A DNA stretch of 64,000 nt from Phytohabitans houttuyneae (GCF_011764425.1 NZ_BLPF01000003.1:186001-250000), one strand, 5' to 3'; shown: positions 43,695-53,412, counted from the stretch's first letter. Translations and numbers: made by a program. Notes: generated by a model from the letters alone, not told the origin.

Positions 43695-43880
43695 TCAGCG
43701 GGTCATCGGGCCGGCGCGGTAGGCGAGCACGACCACCGCGGCCGCGCCGGCGAGCGCGAGCAGCGCCATGCCCGCGGTGGGCGAGGTCCAGGACCGCCCG
43801 GCGTACGCGGTGGCGGCGACCGACGCGAACACCGCCGCGTAACCGGTGGAAGCCAGCACCCGCACGTACGAGAGCTTCAC
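43695..43880 (-). CDS. Possible small two-helix membrane protein
   Basis: From the GTG at 43880: KLSYVRVLASTGYAAVFASV, then ALLALAGAAAVVVLAYRAGP, about 61 residues with two hydrophobic helices. No ribosome site is evident and the frame stays open upstream, so the start is uncertain. No known family. Confidence 0.45.
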   Translation of the reverse strand: MKLSYVRVLASTGYAAVFASVAATAYAGRSWTSPTAGMALLALAGAAAVVVLAYRAGPMTR

Positions 43881-43916
43881 CGCCGCCGCCGCGGAGGCGG
43901 GGCGGTCCCGCGGCGC

Positions 43917-44015
43917 GTGAGGCCGCGGGAACGCACCCCAAGAAAACGCTCCGTTGCGCTCCACGTTTCCCCGGGGGCCCCGCGCAACGTCCGGACCACG
44001 ACGGAGGTCGCGGTA
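43917..44015 (+). repeat. Dispersed repeat, family 1, copy B, interrupted
   Basis: GTGAGGCCGCGGGAAC at 43917 and GCAACGTCCGGACCACGAC with GTCGCGGTAGC at about 43984-44015 match the two halves of the family-1 repeat. About 45 bases of unrelated sequence lie between them. It ends nine bases before the stop codon of the MASE1 gene. Confidence 0.65.
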
Positions 44016-44023
44016 GCCCGGAT

Positions 44024-46768
44024 CTATGTCTCCGGAACCGTGATGGTCACGCGGGTGCCGTGGCGGCTGAGGTTGACCACGACGCGGCGGGCCATCTGGT
44101 TGATGAGGTCGAGTCCGCGGCCGCGCTCGCCGTCGGGGGAGCTGGCGCGCCAGCGGCCGCGGTCGTCGACCTCGACGCGGACCTCGCGGCGCCGGCCGCG
44201 GATGGCGGTGAGCGTCACGGGGCCGGTCGGGCGGCCGTGGTAGGCGTGCTCGAGGGAGTTGATGAGCGCCTCGTTGGCGGTCATCAGCAGCGCGTCGGTC
44301 TGGTCGGCGGAGAGCTCGTGCGTCACCGACCAGGCCCGCAGCGCCCGGCGTGTCGACGGCAGGTCCCTGACCGAGTTGAGCGTGAGGCGCAGTACGCCGG
44401 CCTCGTTGTCGCTCGCGGCCAGGCCGGCCAGCAGCAGGCAGCTCACCACGACGTCGTCGGTGGTCGCCGCGCCTTCGGTCATCGCGGTCATGATGCGGTC
44501 GCACCACACCTGCGGCTCGGCGCCGTGCAGCGACTCGGCGGTCTTGGCGAGCCGGTCGAGGCCGACGTCGATCACCTCGTCGCGGCGTTCGAGGAGGCCG
44601 TCGGAGTACCAGACGAGCATCGCGCCGTCCGGCACCGCGATGGTGGCCTCGGCGCGCGGCCGGCTGGCGAGCTGGAGCGGCTGCGAGCGGGCGTCGGTCA
44701 GGTAGCTCACGGCGTTGCCGGCGGCGAGCAGCGGAGGTGGGTGGCCGGCGCTGGCGTAGGTGAGGGTGCGGTCGATCGGGTCGTACTCGGCGTAGCCGAC
44801 CGTGGCGTACGCGGCGCCGTCGATCGTGGTCGAGGCGGCGTCGAGGCTCTCCAGCACCTCGGCCGGCGACCCGCCGGCGAGCGCGGTGGAGCGGAGCACC
44901 TGCTGCAGCCGGCCCATCGCGGCGGCCGCGGCCAGGCCGTGCCCCACGACGTCGCCGACCGCGATGGCCACGCGGCTGCCGGGCAGCTCGAAGACGTCGT
45001 ACCAGTCGCCGCCGACGTCGTTGCCCCGCTCGGCCGGCTGGTACGCGGCGCGCGCCCGCACCCCCGGCAGGTGCCCGGAGATCCGCGGCAGCAGCGAGCG
45101 CTGCAGCTCGTGCGCGGCGGTGTACTCGGCCTCGTAACGCTCGGCCCGGTCGACGGCCTGCCCGGCCAGGTCGGCGATGGTCTGCGCGAGCGAGGCCACC
45201 TCCGGCGTGACCGCACCGTCCCGGTGGAACGCGAACGCCAGCGCGCCCAGCGTCCGCTCGGCCACCCGCACCGGCACCACGAGCACGCCGCGCGTGTCAG
45301 CCTCCGCGTCGACCGCGGAAATCGCCGGGTACCGCTCGACGATCTCGGCCGCGGAGCCGAGCGTGACCGGCTGCCCGCTCTGCAGCACGTCCACCACCGG
45401 CAGCCGCCCCAGGTCGCCCACCCGTACCTCGGCCACCCGCCCCACGATCGCCGCCTGCGCCGTGCTGGTCGGGTAGATCCGCAGGTGGACGCCGTCGCGG
45501 TCGAGCAGCGTCACGTACCCGTGGTCGGCCACCACGCCCACGCCCTTTTCGACAAGCACGTGCACCACCTGGTCGGCGGTCGCCGCCACGGCCAGCCCGG
45601 CCGACACCTCCTGCAACGTCTCCAGCCGCAGCCGCGCCGCCACCTCCCGCCGCGACTGCGCCCGCGCCCGGTCCCGCTCGGCCACGGCGATGGCCAGCAC
45701 CCACGCGCCCAGCACGACGAAAGCCAGGTACACCTGGAGCGTGGCCGCCTCCAGGTCCGGCTGGTCGGCGAGCGCCGCCCACGGCCCGCGGCCGGCCGCG
45801 CTCTGCCAGTTGGCCACGAACGCCATCACGAACCCGGCCGCACCGACCGTCGCGATCCGCCCGCCGAACCCGGCGGCGAGCAGGAGCGGCACCGGCAGGT
45901 ACATGAGTGGCACGTCCTGCGGCCAGAACCCGATGGCGGTCAGCGCCGCGGTGGCCGACAGCACGAGGGCCGCTCGCCCGAGTCGCCGCGCGCCGCCCCC
46001 GGTGCGGGTTGCGCTCGTGTGGGTCTGGGCTGTGCTCGCGCTGGTCTGGCCTGCGCTTGTCTGGGTCTCGGCTGGGCTCGGATCGGTCTGGAGCATGCCC
46101 GGGTCGGTGTGTGCTGTGCTCGGCTCGGTCTGGAGTTTGCCTGGGTCGGGGTGGAGCGTGTTTGGGTGGAGGCGGAGCGTGTCCGCCGGTCCGGCGTCGG
46201 GTGTGCGCGAGCCGAGCCGGAGCGTGCCGAGGCCGACCACCGCGGAGCCCAGCGTGAGCACCGCGAGCCCGTCCCCCGCCCAAAACTGCGCCAGCGCGGT
46301 CCACCACCCCGCCCCGGACGTCCACGCGCTGGTGGTCGCACCGATGAACCCGCCGGCGAGAGGCCCCAGCCCGACCGCGCAGGCCAGGAAGACGGCCGCG
46401 TCGCGCACCCTGGTCAGGTCGATCCGCCCCGGCAGGAACAACCGCACCAGCGTTGCCCCGACCAGCGGCTCGACGGTGTTCGTGAGCACAAACCCGCACG
46501 CCGCGCCGAGCGGCAGCCCCTGCCACAGGTTGACGCTCAGCTCCACCACACCGGCCGCGCCGAGCACCCACCCCCAGTGCCGGCGCCGGGCCAGCAGCAG
46601 CGCGCCGAGCGTCACGCCGGCCGGCGGGAAGAACACCGCGCCCACGTCCGACGCGTGGAACAGCAGCCACGCGCACCCCGAGCCCAGCGCGTACCCACCC
46701 GCGACGGCCCCGACGATCCACACGGGCGCCCATCGCTGGCGGGCCCGGTCGTCGGCGGCGGGTCTCAT
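44024..46768 (-). CDS. MASE1-GAF-SpoIIE phosphatase-HATPase signalling protein
   Basis: 914 residues from the ATG at 46768. Order: MASE1 membrane sensor (residues about 15-300, with AVFFPPAGVTLGALLL), a GAF domain (about 350-500), a PP2C/RsbU-like SpoIIE phosphatase (ERGNDVGGDWYDVF, AIAVGDVVGHGLAAAAAMGR, WYSDGLLERRDEVID) and a C-terminal RsbW-like HATPase (ADQTDALLMTANEALINSLE). Such proteins adjust partner-switch phosphorylation of STAS antagonists. A 65-residue Thr/Pro/Ser/Gln-rich insertion lies inside MASE1 (about residues 195-260). The STAS protein at 41978 could be a target. Its stop abuts repeat copy B. Confidence 0.92.
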   Translation of the reverse strand: MRPAADDRARQRWAPVWIVGAVAGGYALGSGCAWLLFHASDVGAVFFPPAGVTLGALLLARRRHWGWVLGAAGVVELSVNLWQGLPLGAACGFVLTNTVEPLVGATLVRLFLPGRIDLTRVRDAAVFLACAVGLGPLAGGFIGATTSAWTSGAGWWTALAQFWAGDGLAVLTLGSAVVGLGTLRLGSRTPDAGPADTLRLHPNTLHPDPGKLQTEPSTAHTDPGMLQTDPSPAETQTSAGQTSASTAQTHTSATRTGGGARRLGRAALVLSATAALTAIGFWPQDVPLMYLPVPLLLAAGFGGRIATVGAAGFVMAFVANWQSAAGRGPWAALADQPDLEAATLQVYLAFVVLGAWVLAIAVAERDRARAQSRREVAARLRLETLQEVSAGLAVAATADQVVHVLVEKGVGVVADHGYVTLLDRDGVHLRIYPTSTAQAAIVGRVAEVRVGDLGRLPVVDVLQSGQPVTLGSAAEIVERYPAISAVDAEADTRGVLVVPVRVAERTLGALAFAFHRDGAVTPEVASLAQTIADLAGQAVDRAERYEAEYTAAHELQRSLLPRISGHLPGVRARAAYQPAERGNDVGGDWYDVFELPGSRVAIAVGDVVGHGLAAAAAMGRLQQVLRSTALAGGSPAEVLESLDAASTTIDGAAYATVGYAEYDPIDRTLTYASAGHPPPLLAAGNAVSYLTDARSQPLQLASRPRAEATIAVPDGAMLVWYSDGLLERRDEVIDVGLDRLAKTAESLHGAEPQVWCDRIMTAMTEGAATTDDVVVSCLLLAGLAASDNEAGVLRLTLNSVRDLPSTRRALRAWSVTHELSADQTDALLMTANEALINSLEHAYHGRPTGPVTLTAIRGRRREVRVEVDDRGRWRASSPDGERGRGLDLINQMARRVVVNLSRHGTRVTITVPET

Positions 46769-46810
46769 GACGCACAGCCTCGCATCCCGCGCCAAGCGCG
46801 TCCGCCCCGA

Positions 46811-47158
46811 GGGGCCTGCCTAAATAGGACGCATATTTCCCGGTCCGCGCTAGCTGGTGGACGTTTGCTCCCGCGGGTACCGCGGCCCTCGGCGGCCCGC
46901 CGACCGCGTGGGGGTGTTGTCCGCCGACCATTCCGAGCAAGGCCGACCAGGACGCCACCCGCCGCAAGCTCGGCGCCAAGGGCGGCCGACCACCCGCCTG
47001 CGACCCGCAGATCTACAAGCAGCGCCACGCCGGCGAGTGCGGCATCAACCGAGTCGAACGCCGCCGCGCCGTCGCCATCAGGTACGACTCGCCGTCCGCT
47101 ACGAAGCCACCTTCCACATCGCCGCGATCAACGAATGGTTCTGGCTTTGATACAGGCC
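46811..47158 (+). mobile_element. Remnant of an IS5-family insertion element
   Basis: The element holds a broken transposase C-terminus (46924-47150). GGGGCCTGCCTAAAT at the left (46811) and the reverse complement of the right end (AGGGCCTGTATCAAA) share GGGCCTG and part of what follows, and may be the worn terminal inverted repeats. At about 350 bases most of the element is gone. It touches the stop codon of the repeat-NTPase gene. Confidence 0.6.
46924..47150 (+). pseudogene. IS5-family transposase C-terminal fragment, frameshifted
   Basis: The frame at 46927 reads [40 protein letters not shown] and [14 protein letters not shown]. These are the C-terminal DDE region of IS5-type transposases, with the final catalytic glutamate in GECGIN. 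After RYD a 4-base loss (near 47088) shifts the frame, and the rest ([20 protein letters not shown], stop 47150) follows in another frame. No N-terminal part remains, so it is inactive. Confidence 0.85.
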
Positions 47159-50100
47159 CTAGTCCGGTGTGAGGCCGTGTCGACGTATCTGGTCGGCCAG
47201 GTCGGCCTGGCCGTGCTCGATGAGCATCGCGAGCCACGCCTCCGCTGCACCGTGAGTACCCGCCCAGACTTCCGCGCGAAGTTCGTCGGTGCGGCCATGC
47301 TGCCGCAGTAGGTCGAAGAGGGGCCTGTTACTGCCCTGGTCGCCGGCCTCGACCCTATTGCGGAGCAGGTTGATCGCGTCGTCGATGTAGCCGGCGCCGG
47401 CTAGTGACTCGGCTTGTTCGCGGGCGAGGAACCCCTCGTCGGCGTACCGCTCCTGGAGGACCATCAACTGCGCCTCGAGGAGGCGCCCGTGCTTGGCAAG
47501 GAGCAGCTGGAGATGAGTGTTGGCCCACGAGTCGCCGGCTTCGGCCCGGCTGCGCAGTTCTTCGGTTCTGCCCTGATCGAACAGCAGGGCGACCAGCTTC
47601 CTGGCGGCGTATTCGTTTCCGGCGTCGGCCCAGAGGCGGAGTTCGTCGATGCGGCCCTGGGATATCAGCAACTTTGCCAGTGCGTGCGCGGCGGAGCTGT
47701 CGCCGGTATCGGCTCGAGTCCGCAACTCGTCCAGGCGGTTTCGCGCGGCCAACAGCTCCGCAAGTTCGTACTGGGCGTGGTAGTCGCCGGTGTCAGCCCA
47801 GTCTCGCAGTTCGCCGACTCGGTCCTGGGCTGCCAGCAGGCGTGCCAGGTCAGAAGCGACGTGCTCGTCGCCGGCGGCCGATCGGGTCCGGAGCATGTCG
47901 AGCGCTTCGTCGACACGATCGTGTTTGACCAGTACTTTCACGAGTTGCCCCACGGCATAGGGGTTGTTGGCTTCAACGGCCTCGTGCAGCATGCCGAGCG
48001 CCTCGTCGACGCGGTCATATTCGGCCAGCAGCTGCGCTGATTCTATGACGGCTAGCTGGTTACCAGCGTCGACCGCGTCGCGCAGTATGCCGAGCGCTTC
48101 GTCGAGGTGGCCTTGTCTGGCCAGCAGCTCTGCGAGCGGCTGCCGGATATCTTCCTGCCGTGTGCTGAACTGGCCTCGGAGCAGGGAGATCGCCTCATCG
48201 AGACGGTCCTGGGTGGACAGTAACCAGGCCAGCGTGTCAGCGGCGTACTCGCTTCCGGCCGCGGCGGCACTGCGGAACAGATCCATCGCTTCGTCGATGT
48301 GGCCTTGCTCGACCAGTATGTCGGCCAACGTCACGGCGGCGAATGCGTCACCGCGACCGGCCAGATCACGAAGCTCGTTGATCCGGCCCTTCTTGCCTAG
48401 CAGCTTCGCCAGCTCTTTGGCGGCGGTGTGGTTGCCCGTGTCGGCCCATTGGCGGAGCTCATCGAGCTGGCCCTTCTTGCGTAGCAGCTTCGCCAGCTCT
48501 TTGGCGGCGGCGTGGTTGCCCGTGTCGGCCCATTCGCGGAGCTCATCGAGCTGGCCCTTCTTGCGTAGCAGCTTCGCCAGCTCCTTGGCGGCGGCCTCGT
48601 TGCCCGCGTCGGCCCATTCACGAAGCTCCCCGACGCGCCCCTCCTTTTGTAGCAAGCTGAGCAGCTCCTTGGCGGCAGCCGCGTCGTCGGCGTCAGCCCG
48701 CGCCCGCAGTTCGCCGACATGCCCCTGCCTGCGCAGGAGCCTCGCCAGCTCCTCGGCGGCGTGCTTGTCGCCGCTATCGGCGCAATCACGCAGCTCGTCG
48801 ACTCGGTCCAGCTTGACCAGTAGCCTTGCCAGCTCCTCGGCCGCGTGCTTGTCGCCGCTATTGGCCCGATCGCGCAGCTCGCGCACGTTGTGCTGCCTTG
48901 CTAAGACGTGGACCAGCCCGTACGCGGCAACTTCGTCACCGGCGTCGCAGAGGCGTTGGTAGATCGGCAGTGCCTGGTCGTAGCGCAACCGGCGTTCGGC
49001 GTGGTCGGCCAGGCGTAGAAGATCGTCCCGGACCGCAGCGTGCGCACTGAAACCTTGCCAGGCGAGGGTGGGAATGGGTTCGGTTCGACGTCGGGTACTG
49101 AGGTGCTGCAGCAGGTAGTCGGTCACCGTGTACCCGATCATGGCGCGCTGGCCCGGACTGGGGGACGGCCGGACCAGTGGGGCGGTCGTCTTGTCCTGGG
49201 GGCGGTGCCGGGTGGTCAGCTCGTTCATCGCCGGGGAAAACCAGGCGTCGTCGGGGTACGGCGCTCTTAGGTAGGCACGGGCCGCCTCGCGAAGCAGGTC
49301 TTCGGTGAGCGGAGATTCGATCCCGACCCTGCGGGCGTCGATGGCGGCGTGCAGGACGGCCCGCTGGGTGTGGGTGGCGCGTTCGTAGCGATCGGTGAGT
49401 TCGCGGGCACCAGCCAGAGCCTCGGTGACGTTGTGGTCGGGATCGGCGATCGCGGTGGCGAGGCGAGGGTCGCGAGTGGCGAGCTGGGCGGCGGCGGCGA
49501 CTTCCTCCTGGGTGAAGGAGTCGATCCGGATCTCCTGGATCCGCCGGTCAGTAAGGATGTCGACGGCCGCGGGGTAACGCGGTCGTTGGATGTCAGGGTT
49601 GTCGGGGTCGACGTCGTAAGCGCGTAGCGACGCCGCATACGCCGGCCACAGGGTGCCGGCGACAACCACCGGGGTGGGCGAGTCGAGGAGCCGGCGGATC
49701 GTGGCTGCGGTGATTGCTACCGAGCCGTCGGTGAGGTACGGGCCGGGCAGAAAGCGTTGCAGCTCGTCGAGCCAAATGATGAGACGCGGCAACTCGAAGG
49801 TGGCTTGGGCGATGGTGTTGACCAGGTCGCCGTCACCCAAGTCGGGTGCCAGGACGGCGAAGTCAGGAAGCTCCTGGCGGGCGGCCTCATACAGCAGGCG
49901 GGTCTTGCCGACGCAGGAATCGCCGACCAGCAGGAGGAACCCGCCGTCGGTGCGGGCGCGGCGCATCCACTGACGGACCTGTGGCCCCGCAGTGCGGTCG
50001 ACGAACAGCGGCAGGTCAAGATCGGGCAGATCGGTGCGGCGCCGAACGCGACGCGGGGCAAGTAGCCGGCTCAACCAGCCGGGCGGTGCTTCGGTCGCGA

Positions 50101-50443
50101 CAGGTGAGGGCGGGCTGTCGGTGGCGGGATGCACCCGCAGCGCGAGCGCTGTGGCGGGCGCCTGGCCAATCCTGGGCAAAATGATCCGCTGCCGGCCCGC
50201 GTGCCGGCGGAGCCGGTCGATGACCGCCTGTTCCCGGTCGGCTTCGGCGTGCCGACGGGCCCGCCAGCGGTCCACGCTCACCACGCAGACCCCGAGCCCG
50301 GCGGCAGCGGACGCGGCGAGCCAGGGCGGGCACCAGGCCAGCCACGGCGGCAACGTGTCGAGCTGGAGCAGGGCGACCGCGGCGGCCAGTAACACGCCTG
50401 CGACACCGGGGGCAACGGCTCGCCGCGGCCGCAGCCGCGTCAC
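47159..50443 (-). CDS. Membrane-anchored STAND-like P-loop NTPase with Sel1/TPR-type repeat array
   Basis: 1094 residues from the GTG at 50443, which overlaps the stop of the preceding small gene (GTGA) and has GGAGG upstream; an ATG at 50509 is less likely. Two membrane helices (residues about 10-56) precede a P-loop ([13 protein letters not shown], about 171-183), Walker B ([10 protein letters not shown]) and VVVAGTLWP. From about residue 505 to the end are some 16 helical repeats of 28-32 residues of the type [20 protein letters not shown]. Its architecture resembles STAND signalling or defence NTPases with a ligand-sensing repeat domain; the effector and ligand are unknown. Confidence 0.85.
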   Translation of the reverse strand: MTRLRPRRAVAPGVAGVLLAAAVALLQLDTLPPWLAWCPPWLAASAAAGLGVCVVSVDRWRARRHAEADREQAVIDRLRRHAGRQRIILPRIGQAPATALALRVHPATDSPPSPVATEAPPGWLSRLLAPRRVRRRTDLPDLDLPLFVDRTAGPQVRQWMRRARTDGGFLLLVGDSCVGKTRLLYEAARQELPDFAVLAPDLGDGDLVNTIAQATFELPRLIIWLDELQRFLPGPYLTDGSVAITAATIRRLLDSPTPVVVAGTLWPAYAASLRAYDVDPDNPDIQRPRYPAAVDILTDRRIQEIRIDSFTQEEVAAAAQLATRDPRLATAIADPDHNVTEALAGARELTDRYERATHTQRAVLHAAIDARRVGIESPLTEDLLREAARAYLRAPYPDDAWFSPAMNELTTRHRPQDKTTAPLVRPSPSPGQRAMIGYTVTDYLLQHLSTRRRTEPIPTLAWQGFSAHAAVRDDLLRLADHAERRLRYDQALPIYQRLCDAGDEVAAYGLVHVLARQHNVRELRDRANSGDKHAAEELARLLVKLDRVDELRDCADSGDKHAAEELARLLRRQGHVGELRARADADDAAAAKELLSLLQKEGRVGELREWADAGNEAAAKELAKLLRKKGQLDELREWADTGNHAAAKELAKLLRKKGQLDELRQWADTGNHTAAKELAKLLGKKGRINELRDLAGRGDAFAAVTLADILVEQGHIDEAMDLFRSAAAAGSEYAADTLAWLLSTQDRLDEAISLLRGQFSTRQEDIRQPLAELLARQGHLDEALGILRDAVDAGNQLAVIESAQLLAEYDRVDEALGMLHEAVEANNPYAVGQLVKVLVKHDRVDEALDMLRTRSAAGDEHVASDLARLLAAQDRVGELRDWADTGDYHAQYELAELLAARNRLDELRTRADTGDSSAAHALAKLLISQGRIDELRLWADAGNEYAARKLVALLFDQGRTEELRSRAEAGDSWANTHLQLLLAKHGRLLEAQLMVLQERYADEGFLAREQAESLAGAGYIDDAINLLRNRVEAGDQGSNRPLFDLLRQHGRTDELRAEVWAGTHGAAEAWLAMLIEHGQADLADQIRRHGLTPD
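48397..48648 (-). repeat. Three near-identical 84-bp tandem units inside the repeat-NTPase gene
   Basis: Units at 48397-48480, 48481-48564 and 48565-48648 differ at only a few bases each and encode 28-residue repeats ([20 protein letters not shown] type). The flanking units of the array have diverged much more, so these three are recent copies. Confidence 0.88.
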
Positions 50444-50685
50444 AAGGCCTCCGATGGGTCGGCTAGGGATATCGGGGTCGGGAACGCGCCCATTGGGTCG
50501 AGCGTCCAACGCTGGGCCTGTGCCGGTGCCCGCCGGCCGGCGACGCTGACGACCAGCAACAACCTGGGGTAGTGCCGCAGCACCGCAGCGCGCTCGTCGT
50601 TCAGATATTCACACATGGCGTCGAGGGCCCCTGGATTCACCTGACCGTAGCGGACCAGTCTAGTGGCGTCGGATGCCGTGTCCAT
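50440..50685 (-). CDS. 81-residue partner protein of the repeat NTPase
   Basis: MDTASDATRLVRYGQVNPGA, then LDAMCEYLNDERAAVLRHYP, LLLVVSVAGRRAPAQAQRWT and an acidic C-terminus. It is soluble, without a recognised family. The stop overlaps the GTG start of the NTPase gene by four bases, so the two products are made in coupled amounts and may interact. Small proteins ahead of STAND-type genes are often adaptor or sensor parts; that is inference. Nothing else is on this operon. Confidence 0.7.
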   Translation of the reverse strand: MDTASDATRLVRYGQVNPGALDAMCEYLNDERAAVLRHYPRLLLVVSVAGRRAPAQAQRWTLDPMGAFPTPISLADPSEAL

Positions 50686-50830
50686 TCATCTGGAAACACC
50701 CTCGTGCAGCCGGATCTGGCAGCCCCGCTTCATGAGCCATCCGCGCGGCGACCTGCACAGCCGTCGGCACCGGGGCGCGCCGGGTACCACGGGCCCGACC
50801 CACGGCAGCGCGGGCAGTAACGGTTCGCGG

Positions 50831-51355
50831 CTAGAGTGTGATCCAGTAACGGCGGATGGTCCCTCGTTCGGTGTCTCGGATGTCTTCCAGGACGCCGCCG
50901 TGGTGCTCAATCGTCCTCGCCGAGGCGATGTTGTCCACGGCGCAAATGATCAGCACCTGGTCGAGGCCGAGCCCTCGTGCCTCGTCGAGCATCTGGCCAA
51001 GCGCCCAGGTAGCCAGCCCGCGTCGGCGCGCCGACGGCCGGATGCTGTATCCGATATGGCCGCCGATTCGGTGCAGAAAGTCGTTGAGGTCGTGCCGCAA
51101 TGCGATCGCGCCGAGCACCCGGTCGCCCTCGACGATCCAGCGGTGCGTACAACGCACTCGGTCGGCGTCCAGGGGCTTGGTTGGATCTGCCTGGTCAACC
51201 AGCCGGGAAACCCATGCCGCGAACCCAGCCGGCGACTCTACATCGTCGAACGGCTCCAGCCCGGAACCGTCCTGGTGGACGCCGACACCCCACTCGTCAC
51301 GGGCCTCGATCCAAGCGGCGTGGAGGCGGACCGCGGGGACGATCAGTTCAGGCAT
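50831..51355 (-). CDS. GNAT N-acetyltransferase
   Basis: 174 residues. The acetyl-CoA motif is IGYSIRPSARRRGLATWALG, preceded by RVLGAIALRHDL and followed by DQVLIICAVDNIASARTIEHHGGVLED. This is the broad GNAT branch that modifies amines of small molecules or proteins; the substrate is unknown. It lies 145 bases upstream of the 81-residue gene on the same strand, with no evidence of a shared transcript. Confidence 0.9.
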   Translation of the reverse strand: MPELIVPAVRLHAAWIEARDEWGVGVHQDGSGLEPFDDVESPAGFAAWVSRLVDQADPTKPLDADRVRCTHRWIVEGDRVLGAIALRHDLNDFLHRIGGHIGYSIRPSARRRGLATWALGQMLDEARGLGLDQVLIICAVDNIASARTIEHHGGVLEDIRDTERGTIRRYWITL

Positions 51356-51660
51356 GGCGCGACGGTACTGGTCCAGATCGCACGGTCGTCAGCTCTTGAC
51401 CTGCATCGGGAACGCACATCTGGACGACCAAGCCTGACATCGTCCGGAGGCTTTTCTGCGAGCCATCCGCCCAGCCACACGATCAACGAATCCCCCGGTC
51501 TCCCGCAGGCCGGCCGCGACTCGGGCAACGCCGCGCGGGCGCGGACAGGGCGCTTCCCGGAAGGGTAGGCGCCGTCTTGAAGCATTTGTCAAGGCGAGCC
51601 TGGACTCAGGCACCCCACGAGCCTGCCGACTCGCCCGCAAAGAAATGACCAATACACGAC
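51356..51660. other. Intergenic region without a supported gene
   Basis: 305 bases between the GNAT and SulP genes. No frame here has a ribosome site, family resemblance or typical codon bias. The region should hold the GNAT promoter and the end of the SulP transcript; I see no strong hairpin. Confidence 0.5.
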
Positions 51661-53334
51661 CTACGTACGGCTCTCGCGCCACGCCTTGTACGCCTCGACA
51701 GCCGTCGGAAGCGTCGGAAAGATCAGATCCTCCCCGACCGCCGCACTGAGCCCAAACCTATCCAGATCGTCGCGCAGATCCTGCTTCACCCGCGCCAGCG
51801 CGAACACCACCCCCCGCCCCGTCAGCTCCTTGCGCAGCTGCTCCACCGCGTCAAGAGCGGTGGAGTCGACCTCGACGTTCGCCTCGGCATTGAGCACGAA
51901 CCAGTCCACCGGCCCCTCCTGCCCCTCCACGGCGGCCAGCGCCCGGCGGCGAAAGTCCCCGGCGTTGGCGAAGAACAGCGGCGAGTCGTACCTGTACACC
52001 ACCAGCCCGGGCACCGTCTCCGCCTGCGGATAGTCGTCGATGTCATGCATGCCGGCGAGACCCGGCACGAAGCCCTGCACCGCGTCGTGCGGGCGGGCGA
52101 CCCGGTACAGCGTCTCGGCGACCGAGAGGCCCACGGCCACGAGGATGCCGTACAGGATGTCGAAGATCAGCACGCCAGCACAGGCGGCCAGCGCGAGCGC
52201 GAACTCGGTGTTGCGAAAAGCGGCCAGCCGCCGGAAGCCGGGCACGTCGATGAGGCGCACGGCGGCGTACACGATGATCGCGCCGAGAGCCGCGGACGGG
52301 AAGCGTTCCAGGAGCGGGCCGAGAAACAGCAGCACGCCGACGACGACCGCGAGGGCGACGAGCGAGTACGCCTGGGAGCGGCTGCCAGCCGCAGCGCCCA
52401 GCGCCGTGCGGCTGCCGCTGCTGCTGATCGGAAAGCCGCGCAGCAGGCCGGCGCCGATGTTGGCGGTGCCGAGCGCGAGCAGCTCCTGGTTGGCGTCGAC
52501 GCGGTAGCCGGCCCGGTCGGCGAAGGAACGGGCGGTCAGCACGGTGTCGGTGTAGCCGACCACGAGCACGCCGACCGCGGGCAGCAGCAGATCGGACAGG
52601 TCGCCGAGGTCGGGCAGGATCGGCGTGGGCAGGCCGGACGGCACGTCACCGACCACGCCGATGCCGCGCGCCTCGAGGTCGAAAAGGGCCACCGCCGCGG
52701 TCGCGAGCAGCACGGCCAGCAGCGGGCCGGGCAGCCCGGGCAGCCGCCACTGCACGACGAAGAGGAAGGCCAGCACGGCGATCGCGAACAGCAGCGTGCC
52801 GCCGTGCGCGTCGTCCATGCCGCGGAAGAACGAGGCCACCTGCCCGAAGAACGTGTCGCCGTCCACGGGCACACCGGTGAGTTTGCCCAACTGCCCCGCC
52901 ATCATGATGAGCGCGACGCCGGCCATGTACCCCACCAGAATCGGCCGCGACAGCAGGTCGGCGAGGAATCCCAGCCGCGTCGCCCACGCCACGAGGGCGA
53001 GCCCGCCGACGACGACGGCGAGGGTGGCGGCGAGCGTCGCGTACCGCGCCGGGTCGCCAGCCGCGAGAGGCGCCACGACCGTCGCGGTCATCAGAGCGGT
53101 GGTCGACTCGGGACCTATCGAGAGGTGGCGGGAGGAGCCGAGCAGCGCGTACACGGCGAGCGGCAGCAGGATCGCCCACAGCCCGGTGACCGGCGGCAGC
53201 CCGGCCAGGCCCGCGTACGCCATGACCTGCGGCACCAGGTACGCCGCCACGGTCAGCCCGGCCAGCAGGTCGCCGCGCAGCCACCCGCGTCGGTACCCGC
53301 GGATCCACTCCAGCCCCGGCAGGACTCTGATCAC
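51661..53334 (-). CDS. SulP-family anion transporter with STAS domain
   Basis: 557 residues from the GTG at 53334. The sulfate-permease signature region is LTVAAYLVPQVMAYAGLAGL with GLWAILLPLAVYALLGSSRH, followed by about ten membrane helices, [20 protein letters not shown], and a C-terminal STAS domain (residues about 440-550, VDWFVLNAEANVEVDSTALD). SulP proteins carry sulfate, bicarbonate or other anions; the ion cannot be read here. It is monocistronic. Confidence 0.92.
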   Translation of the reverse strand: MIRVLPGLEWIRGYRRGWLRGDLLAGLTVAAYLVPQVMAYAGLAGLPPVTGLWAILLPLAVYALLGSSRHLSIGPESTTALMTATVVAPLAAGDPARYATLAATLAVVVGGLALVAWATRLGFLADLLSRPILVGYMAGVALIMMAGQLGKLTGVPVDGDTFFGQVASFFRGMDDAHGGTLLFAIAVLAFLFVVQWRLPGLPGPLLAVLLATAAVALFDLEARGIGVVGDVPSGLPTPILPDLGDLSDLLLPAVGVLVVGYTDTVLTARSFADRAGYRVDANQELLALGTANIGAGLLRGFPISSSGSRTALGAAAGSRSQAYSLVALAVVVGVLLFLGPLLERFPSAALGAIIVYAAVRLIDVPGFRRLAAFRNTEFALALAACAGVLIFDILYGILVAVGLSVAETLYRVARPHDAVQGFVPGLAGMHDIDDYPQAETVPGLVVYRYDSPLFFANAGDFRRRALAAVEGQEGPVDWFVLNAEANVEVDSTALDAVEQLRKELTGRGVVFALARVKQDLRDDLDRFGLSAAVGEDLIFPTLPTAVEAYKAWRESRT

Positions 53335-53412
53335 CCAGGCATCGTCGCATCGCGGTGGCCGGCCCGCGGCGCGTCGCGCAGCCGTGTTGCGCCGGCTGGT
53401 TACGATCGCGGG

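Noticed and set aside
48386-48660. Regular repeats that could suggest a CRISPR array
   Set aside because: There are no unique spacers; the 84-bp units abut and encode in-frame helical repeats of the NTPase.
51389-51682. A 97-residue open frame between the GNAT and SulP genes
   Set aside because: No ribosome site, no family resemblance, and it overlaps the end of the SulP gene in another frame.
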